DNA of 30,405 nt from a bacterium (GCA_030017825.1 JASEGW010000003.1:1-30405), one strand, 5' to 3'. Counted from the stretch's first letter, positions 15,820 to 23,445 are shown. Notes: generated from the sequence alone by a model not told the origin. Numbers and translations: made by a program.

Positions 15820-16236
15820 TTATCTATCTAATAAATTAAGATTATTCTCTTTAAATATTGTATTTACTTTTTCTTCTAATTCTTTAGTATACATACTTAA
15901 AGCACCATTGCCAAAAGTATGTAATCTTAAATTTCTATCTGAAGTAACTATCCACACTTTTGTAGACTTATCTCTTTCCTTAACCATTTTTTCAATCACT
16001 GTATCAGCTGTTTCTTTTTTAGAAGAATACACTATTTCTAAACCTAAAAAATATTCTCTTTTCCTGGAAACTGATCTCCCGTCAAAAACTATAACTATTT
16101 TAGTTTCACTTAAGCTTTGAAATTCCAATAAAATATCTATTAGTTTATTTCTTTTTTCTTCTAAATCTAAATTACTTTTCTTTTTAAAAAATTCCCAAGA
16201 ATTTATAACATTATAACCGTCAACTATTATTTGCAA
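15820..16236 (-). CDS. NYN-domain ribonuclease, Rae1/YacP family
   Basis: A 138-aa single-domain protein of the YacP-type NYN (PIN-like) fold. The acidic metal-site pattern is complete: D6 in VDGYNVI, D52 in VFDG, D78 in ETADTVIE and D100 in TSDRNLR. In Bacillus subtilis the relative Rae1 (YacP) is a ribosome-associated endonuclease that cleaves mRNA during translation. There too the gene lies just upstream of rpmG-secE-nusG, so the context agrees. It follows a small coiled-coil gene by 14 bp, probably in one transcript, and ends at a terminator. Family membership is well supported. The Rae1-like activity is inferred from homology and synteny. Confidence 0.85.
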   Translation of the reverse strand: MQIIVDGYNVINSWEFFKKKSNLDLEEKRNKLIDILLEFQSLSETKIVIVFDGRSVSRKREYFLGLEIVYSSKKETADTVIEKMVKERDKSTKVWIVTSDRNLRLHTFGNGALSMYTKELEEKVNTIFKENNLNLLDR

Positions 16237-16250
16237 TAAAATACTATCTC

Positions 16251-16571
16251 CTATTCTTCGCTTTTTACTTTACTTAACTGCTCTTCTTTGCTTTTAATCT
16301 CTTCTTCAAGTTTTTTTATCTCTTCCACTAACTCGTTTATACGAGCATCTCCATTTATTTCTTCTTGCTTGTTTTCTATTTTTAAATGATATAATTTTCC
16401 TCCTATTTCGTTAAAGGAACTATTAATTTTTTTATTTAAATTCATAATTTCAATCTTTGTTTTACCTACTTTGGCTAATTCTCCTGTTTTCTCAGCTACT
16501 ACCAAAGCGCCCTCTTTTAATATCTCTACTCCTTCTTCTGTATATTTCTTTACTTTTTCCCATAAAGTCAT
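16251..16571 (-). CDS. Small coiled-coil protein of unknown function
   Basis: A 106-aa, highly charged, helical protein beginning MTLWEKVKKYTEEGVEILKEG. The start at 16571 is chosen because AGGAGGAA lies directly upstream at good spacing; a longer frame would read through that site. The first half is an amphipathic helix with small residues (EGALVVAEKTGELAKVG). The last 35 residues are a likely coiled coil rich in E and K. There is no signal peptide or membrane helix. It lies 14 bp before the NYN nuclease gene in the same direction, so the two are probably cotranscribed. I do not recognise the family. Confidence 0.7.
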   Translation of the reverse strand: MTLWEKVKKYTEEGVEILKEGALVVAEKTGELAKVGKTKIEIMNLNKKINSSFNEIGGKLYHLKIENKQEEINGDARINELVEEIKKLEEEIKSKEEQLSKVKSEE

Positions 16572-16866
16572 GCTAATATTCCTCCTTTGCCTAGAATGTA
16601 GATTATAAATATCATACTCTAAAATAAAAATCAATAAATTTTTAATTTTTTTATGACAAATTTTACGCCAAAAATATTTTTAAAACCATAGACTATGGAC
16701 TATGTAAAATTTGAGATTTTAGAGTTATTTTTTAACTCCTCAACCCTTAATTACAACTTCTATGCTTTAATTGCAGGATTTGGCTTTCGACAAAAAAAGG
16801 AGTGAACCATAAGGTCACTCCTAAATAAAAATATCTCTAATAAAATCTCTAATAAAATAAAAAATC
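16572..16866. other. Spacer between FlgM-like gene and coiled-coil gene
   Basis: Besides the terminator at 16792-16822 this 295-bp stretch contains low-complexity words (gactatg twice in tandem near 16689-16702, and aactcctcaaccctt near 16735) of the kind seen in other spacers here. A promoter for the coiled-coil gene is expected; TTGATT and TATTTA spaced 17 nt apart on the minus strand near 16610-16645 are a weak candidate. Confidence 0.4.
16792..16822 (-). terminator. Intrinsic terminator of the FlgM-like gene
   Basis: On the minus strand AGGAGTGACC pairs with GGTTCACTCCT (10 bp with one bulged base) around a 4-nt loop, followed directly by seven Ts. It lies about 45 nt after the stop codon of the FlgM-like gene. 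Confidence 0.85.
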
Positions 16867-17286
16867 TTAACTTACTAAATGATTAGCAATTTTATAAGCT
16901 AAATAATCTTTTCTATGCATAGGAAATTTCATAAATTCATCAACATTATCATTTGCTAACCTATCTCTCATTTTATCTGCAACAAGTTCGGAGACCTTTC
17001 TTAATAAATATTTACCTTCTTTAATAACTTCTTTATACCTAGAAATACTTTCCTTATCTATAAAATATTCTTCTCCTAATTGGGAAACAACTTCCTTCGC
17101 TTTGTAAGCTATTCTTGCTTTTTTAGAAATATCAATCCTATCATATTCTTTATTGCTTCCTGTATCATATTCTTCTCTATCTATATTTATTTGATTAATG
17201 TTTTCCGTTTCTATTCTATTTAAATTAGATACAATCCCTTCTTTTTCATTTCCTTGGATATTATTTACTCTTAAACCTATTTCCAT
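16867..17286 (-). CDS. FlgM-like protein (putative anti-sigma-28 factor)
   Basis: A 139-aa soluble, polar protein. The N-terminal 60 residues look disordered and Asn/Glu-rich. They are followed by RIDISKKARIAYKAKEVV and then SRYKEVIKEGKYLLRKVSELVADKMRDRL, which resembles the FlgM C-terminal pattern (DxxxIS..A, then R...V..lK..I..GkY.......IA.kM). FlgM binds and inhibits the flagellar sigma factor FliA until it is exported. Start at 17286 (MEIGL) has AGAAGG eight bases upstream; earlier GTG and ATG codons are too close to it. A sigma-28-type promoter lies 53 nt upstream, as in classical flgM, and a strong terminator follows. It is longer than typical FlgM (about 90-100 aa), so the family call is tentative. 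Confidence 0.5.
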   Translation of the reverse strand: MEIGLRVNNIQGNEKEGIVSNLNRIETENINQINIDREEYDTGSNKEYDRIDISKKARIAYKAKEVVSQLGEEYFIDKESISRYKEVIKEGKYLLRKVSELVADKMRDRLANDNVDEFMKFPMHRKDYLAYKIANHLVS

Positions 17287-17338
17287 AACCATCACCTTCT
17301 ATTTATTAAGTTATTAAGTAAACCACTCTCTATTTAAT

Positions 17339-17365
17339 ATATCGGTATAAAAACAAAAAAAATTA
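17339..17365 (-). promoter_or_regulatory. Sigma-28 (FliA)-type promoter
   Basis: On the minus strand TAATTTTT (17365-17358), an 11-nt spacer and ACCGATAT (17346-17339) match the FliA consensus TAAAGTTT-N11-GCCGATAA at 6 of 8 positions in each half, with exact spacing and the diagnostic CCGATA core. The start codon of the FlgM-like gene lies 53 nt downstream. Confidence 0.65.
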
Positions 17366-17373
17366 GTCTAATC

Positions 17374-17523
17374 TTATTTATTCTTTCCAGAAAGAGAGTT
17401 TAGGAAATACATATTACCATGAATATAAAGAATTAAAATCTCAAACACCACAAAAGTAGATGCCCCAAGCATAAAGAATGTAAAACTATCTTGTAAGTGA
17501 TCAGCCGTTATAAGTACAAACAA
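17374..17523 (-). CDS. Possible 49-codon membrane peptide or gene remnant
   Basis: From a TTG at 17523 an open frame gives a peptide with a soluble start (ITADHLQDS), one strongly hydrophobic segment (FMLGASTFVVFEILILYIHG, about residues 16-35) and a short polar tail ending SGKNK. The composition looks protein-like rather than random. There is, however, no convincing Shine-Dalgarno (only AGAG) and no ATG, and an in-frame stop lies a few codons upstream. It may be a real single-span peptide or the 3' end of a decayed membrane protein gene. I do not recognise the family. Confidence 0.3.
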   Translation of the reverse strand: MFVLITADHLQDSFTFFMLGASTFVVFEILILYIHGNMYFLNSLSGKNK

Positions 17524-17627
17524 AACTCTGATTTTATAAATTTATAAATTATAAATATGTCGTGTAGTTTTCGCTTTTTGTTTTACATATATTTTTATTT
17601 TTAATTCTCAATCTTCATTAGTATTTC

Positions 17628-17670
17628 ATGATAAGCTAAAAAGTTCTGCAATCTCATTTGGATGAGAACC
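17628..17670 (+). repeat. Degenerate dispersed repeat, copy B
   Basis: Contains aagctaaaaagttctgcaat followed by ctcatttggatgagaacc, matching the core of copy A at 15508-15547 and, more weakly, copy C at 25394-25440. Confidence 0.35.
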
Positions 17671-17720
17671 ATATTTTTAACTAAAATTAATTAGCAAAGG
17701 AAGGAAGGAAAAAGCATGCT

Positions 17721-17770
17721 TTCTTTTGAGGATTATTAGTCTTTATTCTTTTGAGGGTTATTAGTCTTTA
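17721..17770. repeat. 25-bp tandem duplication
   Basis: Two adjacent 25-bp units, beginning ttcttttgagg and containing ttattagtcttta, differ at one base (gaggat versus gagggt). The block lies 26 bp beyond the stop codon of the Nudix gene. No function is evident; replication slippage is the simplest origin. Confidence 0.8.
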
Positions 17771-17795
17771 TTTTAGTTTAAGCAGGGTCAATCTA

Positions 17796-18209
17796 TTACT
17801 CTATTTGATATCTAAAACGTAAATAATCTTCTAAAATTTTCTTATGATCAAAAGCTAATTCTTCAGGAAATTTATTAATCTCAAAAATTCCTATTTCTTT
17901 AGCATCAGAACACGCTTTAGGTACTCCATACCCTTTAGCAATAAAAACCACTGAAACTATATGAGCTCTTTTATCTCTTTTGGGGTCTGAATAGGTATGT
18001 AACTGTTTAACTAATTCTACATCTAAACTAGTTTCTTCTTTTGCTTCTCTAATAGCTGCAGTTTCTAAGCTCTCACCATAATCCACAAATCCTCCTGGAA
18101 TTGCCCAACCATAAGGAGGATTTTTACGCTTTATTAAAACAATCTTATTTTTTTCAAGTTCAATTATTATATCTATTGTTAGATAAGGAGTTTTAATTTT
18201 GTTAAACAT
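17796..18209 (-). CDS. Nudix hydrolase, probable ADP-ribose pyrophosphatase type
   Basis: A 137-aa single-domain Nudix protein. The box GX5EX7REUXEEXGU is present as GFVDYGESLETAAIREAKEETSL, with the catalytic E and REAKEE residues intact and the final Gly replaced by Ser. Strand motifs KTPYLTIDIIIE, PPYGWAIPGG and YSDPKRDKRAHIVSVVF resemble small ADP-ribose/NADH-type pyrophosphatases that hydrolyse nucleoside diphosphates linked to X. Substrate cannot be fixed from sequence. The start is placed at MFNKIKTPYLTID (18209) because families of this type begin just before that strand. An ATG 12 codons upstream (18245) is also possible, and neither has a clear Shine-Dalgarno. Confidence 0.82.
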   Translation of the reverse strand: MFNKIKTPYLTIDIIIELEKNKIVLIKRKNPPYGWAIPGGFVDYGESLETAAIREAKEETSLDVELVKQLHTYSDPKRDKRAHIVSVVFIAKGYGVPKACSDAKEIGIFEINKFPEELAFDHKKILEDYLRFRYQIE

Positions 18210-18290
18210 AATTTTACAACAACTGTAAGCATTTAAGCTATGCATTCATCTTTTTTTCTTACCCTGTCTGAATATTTTAAATAATATCTA

Positions 18291-19460
18291 TTAATGAAAA
18301 ATAATAGGCATTTCAATTTTTCTATTTTCCACCATCATAAACAACTGTATAGATCTTTCTTTATTCAAAGTCAGCTCATCTTCTTTTATTGACAATTGGT
18401 AAGATAGTTCTTTTTGGCAATCTATTGATATAGGCAAAGATAGCCTAAATCCAACTATTTCACCTACATTTATCTTTGATTTAGGATGACAATTAGCAAC
18501 TCCTAATAACTCATTTTTGTAGAAAAACTTAGCATTTATTCTAGGTTTATATACACAAGAGGAACCTGTATTCTCCAGTTCGCCCTCAATGTAAAAAATA
18601 TGACTATCCTTATCTTTACCCCATAAACCTTGTAATGAAATTATAGTTAATTCTAAAGTTTTTTTTAATCTAATATAATTACCTTTTACAAATTTCCTTT
18701 TTAGCACAACTGTTTTTGGCTGATGAGCAATTCCTTCATCAACAAAAGCCACTTCCTTTTCTTCTTCTAAAATATCAGCAAATTTTTTTACCTTATTTAC
18801 TCTTTTTTCATCCTTATGGTTAAACATTTTATAAGTCTCTTTTATACTTGCAACTTTTCTTGGTTTTGTTTTTAACCTCTCTTTCTCCTTGGGACTCCTG
18901 TAAACTTCGGATGCTAAATGTTTTCTCTTATCTTGATTTCTCTTAAGCTTCTCTATCTCTTTTTCCATTCTACTTAAAGTCGTTTTAATTTCACTGTAAT
19001 CTATTTCAAAGTCTGCTTTTTTTTCAAGCTTTTTATATTCTTTTTCCTGAACAGAAAGTTCTTCTATTCTCTTTCTATCATTTTTTAAACCATTAATAAT
19101 CTTTAAAATGTGATAAGCATCTTTGCTATTAGGATTAATTTGGACAGCCCTCTCTAAATTTCTAATAGCTTCAGAATAATTATCTTGCAAGCTATATACT
19201 ATCCCTAAAATCCGATAAGCTTCGCTAAATAAAGGATCTATCTTAATAGCTTTCTTGAGATGCTTAATAGCTTCATCATACAAGCCATTTAAGCCATATA
19301 CTATTCCTAATCTATAGGATGATATAACCTCATTTTCAACAGCCTTTTTATCTAATTCAAGAGCTTTTTTTGATGATTCTTGAGTTTTTGATAGTTCTTG
19401 AGCATGTATATTTAAAGCAATAAAAAAACTTAAAAAAAATAACAAAATTATTCTCTTCAT
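18291..19460 (-). CDS. Secreted TPR-repeat protein
   Basis: A 389-aa protein with an N-terminal signal peptide (MKRIILLFFLSFFIALNIHA, probable cleavage before QELS). At least two tetratricopeptide repeats follow (about residues 47-114; YRLGIVYGLNGLYDEAIKHL and the next, AYRILGIVYSLQDNYSEAIRNL). Then come a charged, probably coiled-coil linker rich in Lys/Glu/Arg (about 125-235) and a C-terminal beta-rich domain (about 255-389). That last domain, with IFYIEGELENTGSSCVYKPRINAKFFYKN, resembles FxLYD/DUF-type extracytoplasmic beta-sandwiches. It probably acts in the periplasm or cell surface as a scaffold. It is read towards the Nudix gene, 81 bp upstream. Function is unknown. Confidence 0.75.
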   Translation of the reverse strand: MKRIILLFFLSFFIALNIHAQELSKTQESSKKALELDKKAVENEVISSYRLGIVYGLNGLYDEAIKHLKKAIKIDPLFSEAYRILGIVYSLQDNYSEAIRNLERAVQINPNSKDAYHILKIINGLKNDRKRIEELSVQEKEYKKLEKKADFEIDYSEIKTTLSRMEKEIEKLKRNQDKRKHLASEVYRSPKEKERLKTKPRKVASIKETYKMFNHKDEKRVNKVKKFADILEEEKEVAFVDEGIAHQPKTVVLKRKFVKGNYIRLKKTLELTIISLQGLWGKDKDSHIFYIEGELENTGSSCVYKPRINAKFFYKNELLGVANCHPKSKINVGEIVGFRLSLPISIDCQKELSYQLSIKEDELTLNKERSIQLFMMVENRKIEMPIIFH

Positions 19461-19821
19461 TATTATTAAGCATACCTCTCTTTATTTATAATTGTAATGG
19501 TTTTCTATATATGAGTCAAGGAAAATTTAAATACAGAGACCACAAGAAAGCAATAGAATTCGCCAAGAAAAAGTATTTTTATATAATAATAAATCTGTGC
19601 TTTCTGTAGTTGGCATTTTAATTCTTATACCATCAAGGAAAATTAACCTTAGAGAAAAACAGAAAATAAACTAAATAGGATAAAAGAAAAATACAGACAT
19701 GTGTCCTACTATTAATGAAAATCTTAAACTAAAAATTAAGTTAAAAACTACTTGCTTTAAAAAATAATATTTGATATATTAAAAAAGATAATAATTAATC
19801 AAATTAAGAGAGGTAGTTTTC
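19461..19821. other. Divergent spacer between TPR gene and radical SAM gene
   Basis: A 361-bp AT-rich intergenic region between divergent genes. It holds the promoter of the radical SAM gene (19752-19780) and low-complexity words such as acagagaccacaagaaag. A promoter for the TPR gene must also lie here but was not resolved. No small gene is visible. Confidence 0.5.
19752..19780 (+). promoter_or_regulatory. Sigma-70 promoter of the first radical SAM gene
   Basis: TTGCTT (19752-19757), a 17-nt spacer and TATATT (19775-19780) precede the GTG start at 19822 by about 40 nt. Confidence 0.6.
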
Positions 19822-21195
19822 GTGCAAAAAATAATTTTGATAGAACCTAAACCCCCAGATTATCATGTTTTTGCAAAATTTCCTATGCCTCGTTTAGGCC
19901 TTCCTGTTATTGGCACTATGGCAAAAAACAAAGGCTACGAAGTAAGGATTTATTGTCAAGAGATTAAAAGAATAGATTATGAAGATGTTTTTTCAGCAGA
20001 TTTAGTAGGTATTTCTACTACTACTTCTACTGCCCCAGAAGGTTATCATATAGCAACTAAAATAAAAGAACATAATAGCGAAATTCCTATAGTTATGGGA
20101 GGCGCTCATGTAACCTTCCTTCCTGAAGAAGCTTTAAAATATTGCGATTATGTAGTTAGAGGTGAAGGAGAACATACTTTTTTAGAATTATTAGAAGCAC
20201 TGGAAAACCATCACACAGTAAGGAATATCGAAGGACTTTCTTATTCTGAAGGAACCATCCCTATACACAATCCAGATAAGAAAACTCATTTTCACCTTGA
20301 CTCCTTGCCTATTCCAGATCTTTTTTTAATCCAAGGAAGAGAAAAAATTACTGTTGCTCCTATTTCTACTTCTCGAGGCTGTCCTTTTCATTGCAATTTT
20401 TGTTCTGTTACTCCTATTTTTGGTAAAAAGTACCGTTTTCGAAGCACAAATCTTATAATAGAAGAAATGAAGCAGAATAGAGGAAGAGATGTCTTTTTTT
20501 ACGATGACAATTTTACAGCTAATAAAACTCGCACTAAGGAGCTGTTAGAAAAAATGTTAGAAAATAATCTATGCCCTGTATGGATGGCTCAGACTAGAGT
20601 TGACATAGCAAAAGACACAGAACTTTTAAAGCTTATGCAAAAGAGCAATTGCTTTATTGTCCAAATTGGTTTTGAATCTATTAATCCAAAAACTTTAGAA
20701 TTATACAACAAGGGTCAAACCGTAGAAGAAATTGAAGAAAGTATAAGAATTTTACATCAACACAAGATAAGGGTTCACGGTATGTTTGTTTTAGGTTCGG
20801 ATGGTGATACTACAGATACTATTAAGCAGACTATTAAATTTGCCAAGAAAAACAAAATTGATACTGTTCAATTTATGACCTTAACTCCCTTTTATGGAAC
20901 TAAAACTTATTCTGATTTAGAAAAAGAAGGAAGAATCTTTTCAAAAGACTGGAAATTATATGACGGCCATCATGTAGTATTTGAACCTAAAAACATGACT
21001 CCTTTTGAGCTCCAAGTTGGTGCGCTTAAAGCTATGAAGAGCTTTTATTCTCTTTGGCGTTGTTTAAAATCATTTTGGAGCGGTAAATTTTTTAATGCCA
21101 TTATAAGATATTGGGGAAATAGAACTCTTAAAAAATGGGGGAAAAACCATAAATCAATTTTTGCTCAATTAAAACTTCTAAGCAACAAAAAGTAA
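19822..21195 (+). CDS. B12-binding radical SAM protein
   Basis: A 457-aa class B-type radical SAM enzyme. The N-terminal cobalamin-binding Rossmann-like domain spans about residues 1-135, with VGISTTTSTAPEGYHIA, VMGGAHVTFLPEE and YVVRGEGEHTFLELLEAL. The radical SAM core follows, with the 4Fe-4S motif C187-X3-C191-X2-C194 in SRGCPFHCNFC and the conserved FFYDDNFTANK and IGFESINPKTLE strands. The C-terminal part (about 365-457) has a W-x-x-Y-D-G-H-H-V-V-F segment seen in several B12-radical SAM families and a basic tail. Such enzymes typically methylate unactivated carbons, but the substrate is not evident. The start is GTG with AGAGG eight bases upstream. It is monocistronic, between its own promoter and two tRNA genes. 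Confidence 0.85.
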   Translation: MQKIILIEPKPPDYHVFAKFPMPRLGLPVIGTMAKNKGYEVRIYCQEIKRIDYEDVFSADLVGISTTTSTAPEGYHIATKIKEHNSEIPIVMGGAHVTFLPEEALKYCDYVVRGEGEHTFLELLEALENHHTVRNIEGLSYSEGTIPIHNPDKKTHFHLDSLPIPDLFLIQGREKITVAPISTSRGCPFHCNFCSVTPIFGKKYRFRSTNLIIEEMKQNRGRDVFFYDDNFTANKTRTKELLEKMLENNLCPVWMAQTRVDIAKDTELLKLMQKSNCFIVQIGFESINPKTLELYNKGQTVEEIEESIRILHQHKIRVHGMFVLGSDGDTTDTIKQTIKFAKKNKIDTVQFMTLTPFYGTKTYSDLEKEGRIFSKDWKLYDGHHVVFEPKNMTPFELQVGALKAMKSFYSLWRCLKSFWSGKFFNAIIRYWGNRTLKKWGKNHKSIFAQLKLLSNKK

Positions 21196-21262
21196 CAGAT
21201 ATTAATTCTATAAAATGATTATAATCATTTCCAAGTAAAAGTTATTACTTTAGAAAGTAACA

Positions 21263-21290
21263 CTGAACACTATTTATAGCTGTAGATAAT
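21263..21290 (+). promoter_or_regulatory. Probable promoter of the tRNA-Gln/tRNA-Glu pair
   Basis: CTGAAC (21263-21268) and GATAAT (21285-21290) are spaced by 16 nt, and tRNA-Gln begins 11 nt after the -10 box. The -35 is weak. A perfect 18-bp palindrome (21213-21230) lies just upstream. Confidence 0.4.
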
Positions 21291-21300
21291 ACTATAGTGA

Positions 21301-21374
21301 TGGGGAGTCGTCTAGGGGCAGGACGCAAGACTCTGGATCTTGTTGCGAGGGTTCGAATCCTTCCTCCCCAGCCA
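21301..21374 (+). tRNA. tRNA-Gln (anticodon CTG)
   Basis: A 74-nt cloverleaf with acceptor TGGGGAG / CTCCCCA, anticodon stem CAAGA / TCTTG with loop CTCTGGA (anticodon CTG, reading CAG), T-arm GGGTTCGAATCC, discriminator G and an encoded CCA. It lies 8 nt before tRNA-Glu, so both are likely processed from one transcript. Confidence 0.95.
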
Positions 21375-21382
21375 ATTTTTAT

Positions 21383-21458
21383 GGCGCCATCGTCTAGAGG
21401 ACTAGGACAGGTGGTTCTCAGCCATCAGACCGGGGTTCGAATCCCCGTGGCGCTACCA
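21383..21458 (+). tRNA. tRNA-Glu (anticodon CTC)
   Basis: A 76-nt cloverleaf with acceptor GGCGCCA / TGGCGCT, which gives a G1-U72 wobble as the first pair. The anticodon stem is GGTGG / CCATC with loop TTCTCAG (anticodon CTC, reading GAG). The T-arm is CGGGGTTCGAATCCCCG, the discriminator is A and CCA is encoded. The accessory region of the window begins immediately after it. Confidence 0.94.
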
Positions 21459-21533
21459 GACATAATCAAATGGCAGATGACAGAACCTATAACACAAACA
21501 ACAGAATGCAGATTTTCTATATTTTGCGCTTTA

Positions 21534-21653
21534 TTATCTGGGTAGTTTTTCCTTCTTTTCAAGCTCTTCAATAATTTTCTCTATTTCTTTTCTTTTATCA
21601 AGAGTATAATCTAAAGACTTCTGGATAATATTCTTATATTTTTTTAGCGAGTT
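21534..21653 (-). pseudogene. C-terminal fragment of a paralogue of the 171-aa exported protein
   Basis: Read on the minus strand, this block encodes NSLKKYKNIIQKSLDYTL, then DKRKEIEKIIEEL, to a stop at 21534. It matches the C-terminus of the gene at 23446-23961 (NSPKNYKNTIQKTLDYTL, then NKRKEVEKIIEEI) at about three quarters of residues. Many differences are synonymous or conservative, so it diverged as a coding copy. Just upstream an in-frame TAG and probable frameshifts break the frame. The rest of the gene is missing or unrecognisable, with only weak similarity up to about 21720. The fragment and the intact gene flank the GT61 gene. Confidence 0.75.
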
Positions 21654-21756
21654 ATACCCCTAAGAAACCTCACAATTAAAAAACTCGATAAATTATTGCA
21701 AATGCTTTATATTAAAGCAGAAGCAAAAAACTTAGTGATTAAATAAGAGTATCCCC

Positions 21757-23379
21757 TTAACTAAATAGATTCTCAAGAATACTCTCTATGCGATTTATTG
21801 GTATATTGAAATCAATATCAAATGTGAACCGCCCGCGGTTTATTGGTTCGGTGTTACCGATAACCTGGTAAAATGGATTGCCCTTCAATGTAGCTGTAAT
21901 TAAATTCTGGGAAAGATGTATTGCTGGATTGGTCAGCTCAATAAAAACGGTATCAGGTGCTGTAAAAAGTAAGGCAGCCGATGCTCCTCCAATAATACAA
22001 ATAATAATTTCAGCATTATAGCATAGATTTATCTGTTCCCAAATAGAATACCTTTCAGGTATGATTTTCTCAAAATCATACTTTTCTAATATTTTCCAAA
22101 GCTCATTTTGGTTGGTTAATCTTCTACAAGTTGCGTTTTCACGACTAAAATAAAGACGTTTTTTTCGATCGTCTTTTTTGGCAATTTGACTGATTTTGTT
22201 GGTAAAATAATTTAGATAATCTGGGGAAATATGTTGAAATTGATGTGTCAGTGAAGGTATCCATAATTTTTTACATTTAAGCACTGCAGTGTTATCTATT
22301 TTACGTATTCTACTCTTACCAATCCCAAATAAATCGAAAAGCTCCAAAACATGGGAAGGGCAATTTGTTGAAACTAAAAGTGGAAGGTGATTGATCTCTT
22401 GGTATTGCTCCAATATGTATAACTTGGACATCCAGTCATTGATGCAATGTGAAAAGTTAACTCCACCTCCAAATAGAATTACTTCTTCGTCAATCACCAA
22501 CTCTTCTTTAGGTATATCCACAAGAACCTGATCATCTGTTGTATGAAACTTATAAGGTTCCATCAGCAACATAGATACTCGAGAATTAGTATCTAAGCCA
22601 TCGTATATATGGTATCCATTATCCGTAATAACCGTATAATTTGGAGGAATAACTAAGACATTCTCCAAACAAGCAATATAACTTTCACTTACATAATAGA
22701 AGTTTTTATCATTTTTCCCTGCTTTTATCTCTTTATCTGGATAAATTATTGTCCCTTTTATTTCCAATTCAATTTTTTGTTTGTTATGAATCATTTTAAA
22801 AAACTTATTGTGTCTTTGACAGTATTCTTCCGCCCTAATTATTTGAGTTATTAAAATCTGTCTCTTTTCCCTTTGCGAAGAATCAGGATAGGCATAGATT
22901 AAATAATTTGAAATGGCTTTCTCTTTATCTTTGGCCATTATATAAGTTGTAATCAAAAGAGATATTAGGTCAGGCTTGGAACATTTAAGCTCCAAAGCTT
23001 TTTGGAAATTTGCGATTGCATAAGGATAATTCTTAACAGTCTTAAAGATTTTTCCGAAAAAATAATAAGTTATACTATTATTCGGCGCTATATTCTGCAA
23101 AACTTTAATGTATTCAATCACCTTTTGTAAGTTGTTTTCTAAAAAATATACCTCCAGCATAATTTCTAAAATCTCTATGTTATGGGGATTTTGCTGATAA
23201 AAGTATTGAGCAATAGATTTAATTTTAAGAAGCGTGTCACTAGAAAGCTGAATGTTGTCCAACAGATTTCTAATTTCTTTTAAAGTATTCTTAGTATTTG
23301 GGTCATTTAGTAAATATTGCATTAGTTTAAACAAGCCTATAATTTTTTTAATGTTTTGGGTAAGAGATTCATGATTCAA
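21757..23379 (-). CDS. TPR-containing glycosyltransferase, GT61 family
   Basis: A 540-aa protein with two parts. The N-terminal part (about residues 1-185) is helical, with TPR-like repeats such as ITYYFFGKIFKTVKNYPYAIANFQKAL. The C-terminal part (about 255-540) carries GT61 (DUF563) signatures: VILFGGGVNFSHCINDWMSKLYIL, a LYFSRENATCRRLTNQNELW motif, IWEQINLCYNAEIIICIIGG with the family's A-x-x-I-x-G-G-A-S-A-A-L-L region, and VFIELTNP. GT61 enzymes transfer sugars to protein or capsule-like glycans. The gene is bracketed by an intact gene and a broken paralogue of it, and by eye its base composition is less AT-rich than its neighbours, which suggests later arrival. It could decorate a surface glycan or protein together with the nonulosonate made next door. 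Confidence 0.8.
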   Translation of the reverse strand: MNHESLTQNIKKIIGLFKLMQYLLNDPNTKNTLKEIRNLLDNIQLSSDTLLKIKSIAQYFYQQNPHNIEILEIMLEVYFLENNLQKVIEYIKVLQNIAPNNSITYYFFGKIFKTVKNYPYAIANFQKALELKCSKPDLISLLITTYIMAKDKEKAISNYLIYAYPDSSQREKRQILITQIIRAEEYCQRHNKFFKMIHNKQKIELEIKGTIIYPDKEIKAGKNDKNFYYVSESYIACLENVLVIPPNYTVITDNGYHIYDGLDTNSRVSMLLMEPYKFHTTDDQVLVDIPKEELVIDEEVILFGGGVNFSHCINDWMSKLYILEQYQEINHLPLLVSTNCPSHVLELFDLFGIGKSRIRKIDNTAVLKCKKLWIPSLTHQFQHISPDYLNYFTNKISQIAKKDDRKKRLYFSRENATCRRLTNQNELWKILEKYDFEKIIPERYSIWEQINLCYNAEIIICIIGGASAALLFTAPDTVFIELTNPAIHLSQNLITATLKGNPFYQVIGNTEPINRGRFTFDIDFNIPINRIESILENLFS

Positions 23380-23445
23380 TTTATCTTTCTATAAAGAATG
23401 TATTTTTAAAAGGCTGAACTTGAAAGTTGATATTTGAACGCTCGT

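Larger units (their letters stand above)
17287..17795. other. Spacer between Nudix gene and FlgM-like gene
   Basis: This 509-bp region contains a sigma-28-type promoter (17339-17365), a possible 49-codon membrane peptide gene (17374-17523), a degenerate dispersed repeat copy (17628-17670) and a 25-bp tandem duplication (17721-17770). No longer reading frame is present. Confidence 0.5.

Noticed and set aside
17721..17770. The 25-bp tandem repeat considered as a CRISPR or iteron array
   Set aside because: Only two units, directly adjacent without spacers; slippage explains it. No CRISPR-like array was seen anywhere in the window.
21213..21230. Perfect 18-bp palindrome aaatgattataatcattt, considered as a Fur box
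   Set aside because: The half-sites are spaced three bases too far for the Fur consensus, and it lies 3' of the radical SAM gene rather than at a promoter of an iron gene. It may be chance in AT-rich DNA or a weak 3' hairpin.
21297..21545. An 82-codon plus-strand open frame
   Set aside because: It runs straight through tRNA-Gln and tRNA-Glu; tRNA genes often give such stop-free frames.
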